DNA of 17,471 nucleotides. Origin: an uncultured Muribaculaceae bacterium. GTDB lineage: Bacteria > Bacteroidota > Bacteroidia > Bacteroidales > Muribaculaceae. The stretch's first letter is position 1. The number at the start of each line of letters is the position of its first letter. The notes under the pieces are model-generated. The model had not been told where the DNA came from and did no database searches. It was given only the letters and a program-made list of their open reading frames with translations. The DNA is taken from assembly GCA_910589095.1 (NCBI GenBank), contig CAJUSN010000005.1, positions 23,314 through 40,784 on the forward strand. The letters run 5' to 3'. The translations under genes and the position numbers were made by a program. Below are positions 16,601-17,471 of the stretch, one piece after another.

Positions 16601-16892
16601 TGTCTATGTCGGTGTCATACAGCAGCAGCGCCGACCCTGAGGCCATGTTCAGTTCTTGTACTGTGATTTGGATCACCTCACCGGGATTGGCCGGCATGAA
16701 CGTCACGCCGCAATCGCGGTAACTCGGAGGTGAACTTTTGTAACATTTGAAAATCACACTCCCATCCACAGTGTACGTCTCGTTCCCATCGCGGGTCTGG
16801 AGGTAGAACACTCCATCCGACTTGTCGTAGGAGGCATGTATGACCGGACATAGCAACCAAATCATACAAATCGCAATTAGGATTCTTTTCAT
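10686..16892 (-). CDS. Giant secreted protein: 4x(CUB-like + BNR_assoc_N-like), beta-helix, FN3, PKD, DUF4465, T9SS-type tail; B12-riboswitch controlled
   Basis: The product has 2068 residues from the ATG at 16892, chosen because MKRILIAICMIWLLCPVIHA is a signal peptide; the frame is open 62 codons further upstream but without coding character. Domains: CUB-like at about 22-166, 318-432, 585-713 and 870-985, two with FYDDGG, each closing on GW or GF. Each is followed by a domain resembling the sialidase-associated BNR_assoc_N (about 170-300, 437-578, 718-855, 990-1135). A right-handed beta-helix spans 1150-1597, ending VGAYEF. Then come FN3-like 1600-1705, PKD/Ig-like 1708-1788 and DUF4465 1793-1997 (AWGGFAYANCND, YVTNSAYFY, FYLADFR). 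A T9SS type A-like tail, ending in GIYIIRYMLNDGRTV, spans 2000-2068. It should be exported to the cell surface. The upstream cobalamin riboswitch suggests a role in corrinoid acquisition; this is inference, and no catalytic residue set was recognised. Confidence 0.9.
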   Translation of the reverse strand: MKRILIAICMIWLLCPVIHASYDKSDGVFYLQTRDGNETYTVDGSVIFKCYKSSPPSYRDCGVTFMPANPGEVIQITVQELNMASGSALLLYDTDIDNVKDKIGKSGASSGLGYNYMPGGWCDELKTGSAPGTYISKDASGAFSIGFHCTSFGSAYGFTILVQSVVPKDMEFVSAKYKASENLNRGAANALLGTLTITTDGINSPLVLNGFQLNVSGMNGTGVSGMAMYNDATMSAESKVAEASEGGAINFTGPVQLLAGNNTYYLGGSLPADFIGSIAAPYGISVTVGDERHEIAPEGNVTVDNTILMPAIPTTYTISEAAGFYDDGGAEGKIGNKFSGTVTFVPATEGHKIKVEFDKLAIFYNPSAVSVGNEDVFKFYAGRNADESNLITRLTDKAKTVKSTADDGSMTITLASKTGVPADGWEAVVSEFMPGDMTIDGATAVDIDTHGASAYDTGVVVATINVKSTNTLNPLALASLNLNVNGASSLSALKVYALGEENVISTANLVGELTGISDGNNTITLDGATLSEGSNYYAILADIATSALNGNIITVKPVSVVSGDTSIPVGEHEPTAVTISNVFSHHEGYDVREIRDTWQFVSTPDPISSSKYLLKDGECVVTFIPQEGAKCELEFSDFDIYYSSSSYGIKAKYEIYSGRTATDTNLMWRLSQSGDKPGKIRSEAADGSLTIVFNANTTSSYYAGKGWTATVTPFIDHNMTVESVDVTQSNTTAIMPGAVNQELLGLTIVTEGTLDSRKLTGVDILLKDCAEAVKKISIASIDDDGGINIVGSAEVNANENSIAVKADHTMIEGTNAYLLLVDVAESAPADMVVDASINVIHTDAGQIEVENGDPEGSRTVKYQFVMSDGDHIVTINQPIHFYDDGGDSDILSKDGLNGTVIFQPADPTKKIRVTVVNYKTAATAILDFYSGREVNDLEALGQCKQSTFPSLPMVSAADDGAMFVNVACKSYSYGTYDGWDMIVEQYTPSALSVEKLTGASVAEEETVRGATDAPLGRLTMTAKGDFDGIGIKALTANVTADNLSDVKEIKLWYTGASDGFSPLKLLASATPDADGSLSFNIAAPDTCSVLGDYYYWLTLSLAQDAETGHSISVSPVSATDTKGSAVAITSEQPFVTSVKAGYAGGTFVVGNSEKADFHTFADAVSAMGDAIEGPVTLLVEPGTYAEDINLSNIRGTSERNLITIASQSGIASDVILTGSGYSDGGYGSAKYGIININSTEYVNLNHLTIIGKKSGSVEYPYYINLVDAARHCTISNCVFEAETATSYSGLNMIYVSMSSPAANGKNPDFLTITDNTFTGGYIAVYAQGSQGYVNYDSLNGLIVRNNRFTDVGSKAVYVYQVSNATVAENTIVAGAAVTKTSYYAIDCVRMDGNSDIYGNRIINNQLVYSGGIYLRGGSHGTPQRPIRIYNNAMAITASPSTSSVGLTISSDCHDVDFSHNSINIEGTAGHAISITGSDNAFTRVALANNAVRVATTGSTASRAFNLVNSAKARAITFTTNAMFSTGELSNLGADAEAWGAATGDTTLINEEPQFISSADLHLAEPGALGGGSKIEYIDVDLDGVKRGSTPTVGAYEFAAQSTDAPALNEGYPTIDRITHCSARFTTNWNQSGTLFYAVLPEGEPAPTTETLMNSDHSDIMADTDLAVTLTNLSEQTAYNVFYVASGTNGSVSAPDSLSFITIRYIAPLDVELEAEQEDADAGDEVNISPVVTGGDAPYTYRWVDNSGNEVGNESTLCITADLPHIYTLEVTSADGQKAVATTSLKVYGTEANADFNDNLLEEESYWWGKQDDEGGSSIFFSGAFAFSNYCMPDYRAWGGFAYANCNDTGFDSLFPGQFHNVVGGGFTDDSYAVVYSYGARCNIEILKDRDGAALDHVYVTNSAYFYNSALNGDGYMSSFTDGDYHKIIFTGDDPEGQPVEFYLADFRTHPHVMVSDWQKVDLHPLGDHVKNIRVTLQSSNSFVPAYAILDNLTYGEPMSGITECETDFAASEIKEGEVYAVDGTLRLTLGESGRLFSNEELSQLNSGIYIIRYMLNDGRTVTIKQMVR
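13488..16829 (-). repeat. Four tandem protein modules (CUB-like + BNR_assoc_N-like) in the giant protein
   Basis: The N-terminal half repeats a unit of about 270-280 residues four times. Markers are FYDDGG at residues 324-329 and 881-886, DDGSM/ADGSL/DDGAM before the last CUB strand, GW-A/D (DGWEAVV, KGWTATV, DGWDMIV), and LLGTLTITTDG / VVATINVKS / LLGLTIVTEG / PLGRLTMTAKG at the start of each second domain. Copies have diverged strongly, so this is an old duplication and not a recombination-prone DNA repeat. Confidence 0.75.
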
Positions 16893-17167
16893 TCTTACGG
16901 TTTTATATTCAACAAATGATGCACACGCATCGTGATAATACTCGGTTCGCATTGACGGCTTGCCATCATGTACCGAGGAAAAACCATAAAAAGAGCTTGA
17001 AAAGAATACGCTAAAATGCCTGCGTGAAAAGAACACAGCCAAAACGGCATGTGTGTACTTTGATACCCACAATTGCATATTGCGCGTCCAGCCTCAATCC
17101 TCGGAAGCATGATTACGCCAATTGGTTTGCGACCGGGGATGGCTGTCCCTGGCTGCAAATCAAGGTA
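16893..17167 (-). other. Long leader between the B12 riboswitch and the giant-protein start
   Basis: About 275 transcribed bases with no convincing ORF and no clear second promoter. Directly after the aptamer is a hairpin: TTTGC/GCAAA around an imperfect GCCAGGG/CCCCGGT stem (about 17128-17158), with no T run, so it may be part of a translational switch. A small GATGC-GTGT-GCATC hairpin lies about 25-40 bases before the start codon. Confidence 0.45.
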
Positions 17168-17400
17168 TCGGCAGGTATTCTGACTTGCTTCCGACTCTCT
17201 TGTGCCGCCTTCCCGGCTTTTGGCCAGTGACTCTATGGCACAGTCGTGAACGAAGCTCACAGCAGCGGGTCTGTTCGGGATTCTCACCCGATTCCCTATT
17301 GGATAAATTTCAGGATATTCGCCTTTGATATGGGTTGGCAATAGCCTTTCTCTTTATCTTGACTTACCCCTCGCCGGCTTGACAGGGGGGGGAAGCACCG
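17168..17400 (-). promoter_or_regulatory. Cobalamin (vitamin B12) riboswitch
   Basis: The minus strand carries the conserved aptamer core. AATAGGGAATCGGGTGAGAA and the adjoining bases to CTGCTGTGA run from 17300 down to 17257. The B12-box-like GTCACTGGC is at 17223-17231, then GCCGGGAAGGCGGCA, and the closing CAAGTCAGAATACCTGCC at 17170-17187. These match the Bacteroides form as I recall it. Such riboswitches lower expression of downstream genes when adenosyl- or other cobalamins bind. The only gene downstream on this strand is the 2068-residue protein, 276 bases from the aptamer end. The start of the aptamer at GGTGC (17395-17400) is approximate. Confidence 0.95.
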
Positions 17401-17409
17401 ATTCCGCTG

Positions 17410-17417
17410 CAAAATTA
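17410..17417 (-). promoter_or_regulatory. -7 box of the riboswitch-giant protein transcript
   Basis: TAATTTTG on the minus strand, just before the aptamer; transcription would start near 17403. No TTTG is seen 19-20 bases upstream, so only half of the consensus is present. Confidence 0.6.
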
Positions 17418-17446
17418 AGGGGTCAATGTAAATAAGCGGTTGTTAA

Positions 17447-17471
17447 AATGTATTGTAAAAATACGTACATT
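17447..17471 (-). repeat. Imperfect AT-rich inverted repeat at the window edge
   Basis: AATGTA...TACATT with inner GTA/TAC around AAAA. On the minus strand it is followed by TTTTAA, so it could be the terminator of a gene lying beyond 17471, or an operator for the riboswitch promoter. Too little sequence remains to decide. Confidence 0.35.

Noticed and set aside
16895..17341. A 148-codon minus-strand ORF between the riboswitch and the giant gene
   Set aside because: It translates the aptamer core itself and the leader; no domain or signal, so it is an accident of the RNA sequence.
1..17471. Mobile element, prophage, CRISPR or defence system
   Set aside because: No transposase, integrase, phage, Cas or nuclease/ATPase defence domain and no direct-repeat array was seen; the umuDC pair alone is not evidence of a mobile element.

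Overview
The window reads as chromosomal DNA of a gut-type Bacteroidales bacterium, most likely a Muribaculaceae or close relative. The signs are Bacteroides-style promoters (TTTG, 19-20 bases, then TAnnTTTG) before several transcription units, a fumarate reductase in the cytochrome b then flavoprotein gene order, a Ser-type secreted sulfatase, two secreted proteins ending in type IX secretion (T9SS)-like tails, and a Bacteroides-style cobalamin riboswitch. The family-level placement is inference. No insertion sequence, CRISPR array or phage gene was seen.

Layout. On the minus strand, 1-2279 holds fumarate reductase/succinate dehydrogenase: the cytochrome b subunit, with an unusual C-terminal tail of about 150 residues, then the flavoprotein, cut by the window edge. 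Its promoter is at 2344-2375. A hairpin at 2424-2466 separates it from a two-gene minus-strand unit at 2490-5961: a GEVED-type secreted protein followed by a secreted sulfatase, with a promoter at 6013-6043. A tRNA-Asp(GTC) with its own promoter and a UUCG-capped terminator lies at 6357-6572, also minus.

On the plus strand, 6707-9825 holds umuD and umuC (error-prone polymerase V), then a G3E/COG0523 (CobW-like) GTPase with a loop of 23 histidines. The GTPase has its own -7 box, which overlaps the umuC stop codon. A small cytoplasmic thioredoxin with a CPHC active site converges on it from the minus strand. At 10312-10550 a plus-strand promoter and a good intrinsic terminator bracket about 200 bases that are structured but non-coding, so a small RNA is proposed.

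The most interesting part is 10686-17417 on the minus strand. A cobalamin (vitamin B12) riboswitch (17168-17400) precedes a single giant secreted protein of 2068 residues. The protein has four CUB-like domains alternating with four sialidase-N-terminal-like (BNR_assoc_N-type) domains, then a parallel beta-helix, FN3-like and PKD/Ig-like domains, a DUF4465 domain and a T9SS-type C-terminal tail. No TonB receptor or BtuG-like gene sits beside it in the window. The riboswitch together with the DUF4465 domain suggests a large B12-repressed surface protein that captures or scavenges corrinoids, possibly a new architecture for this job.
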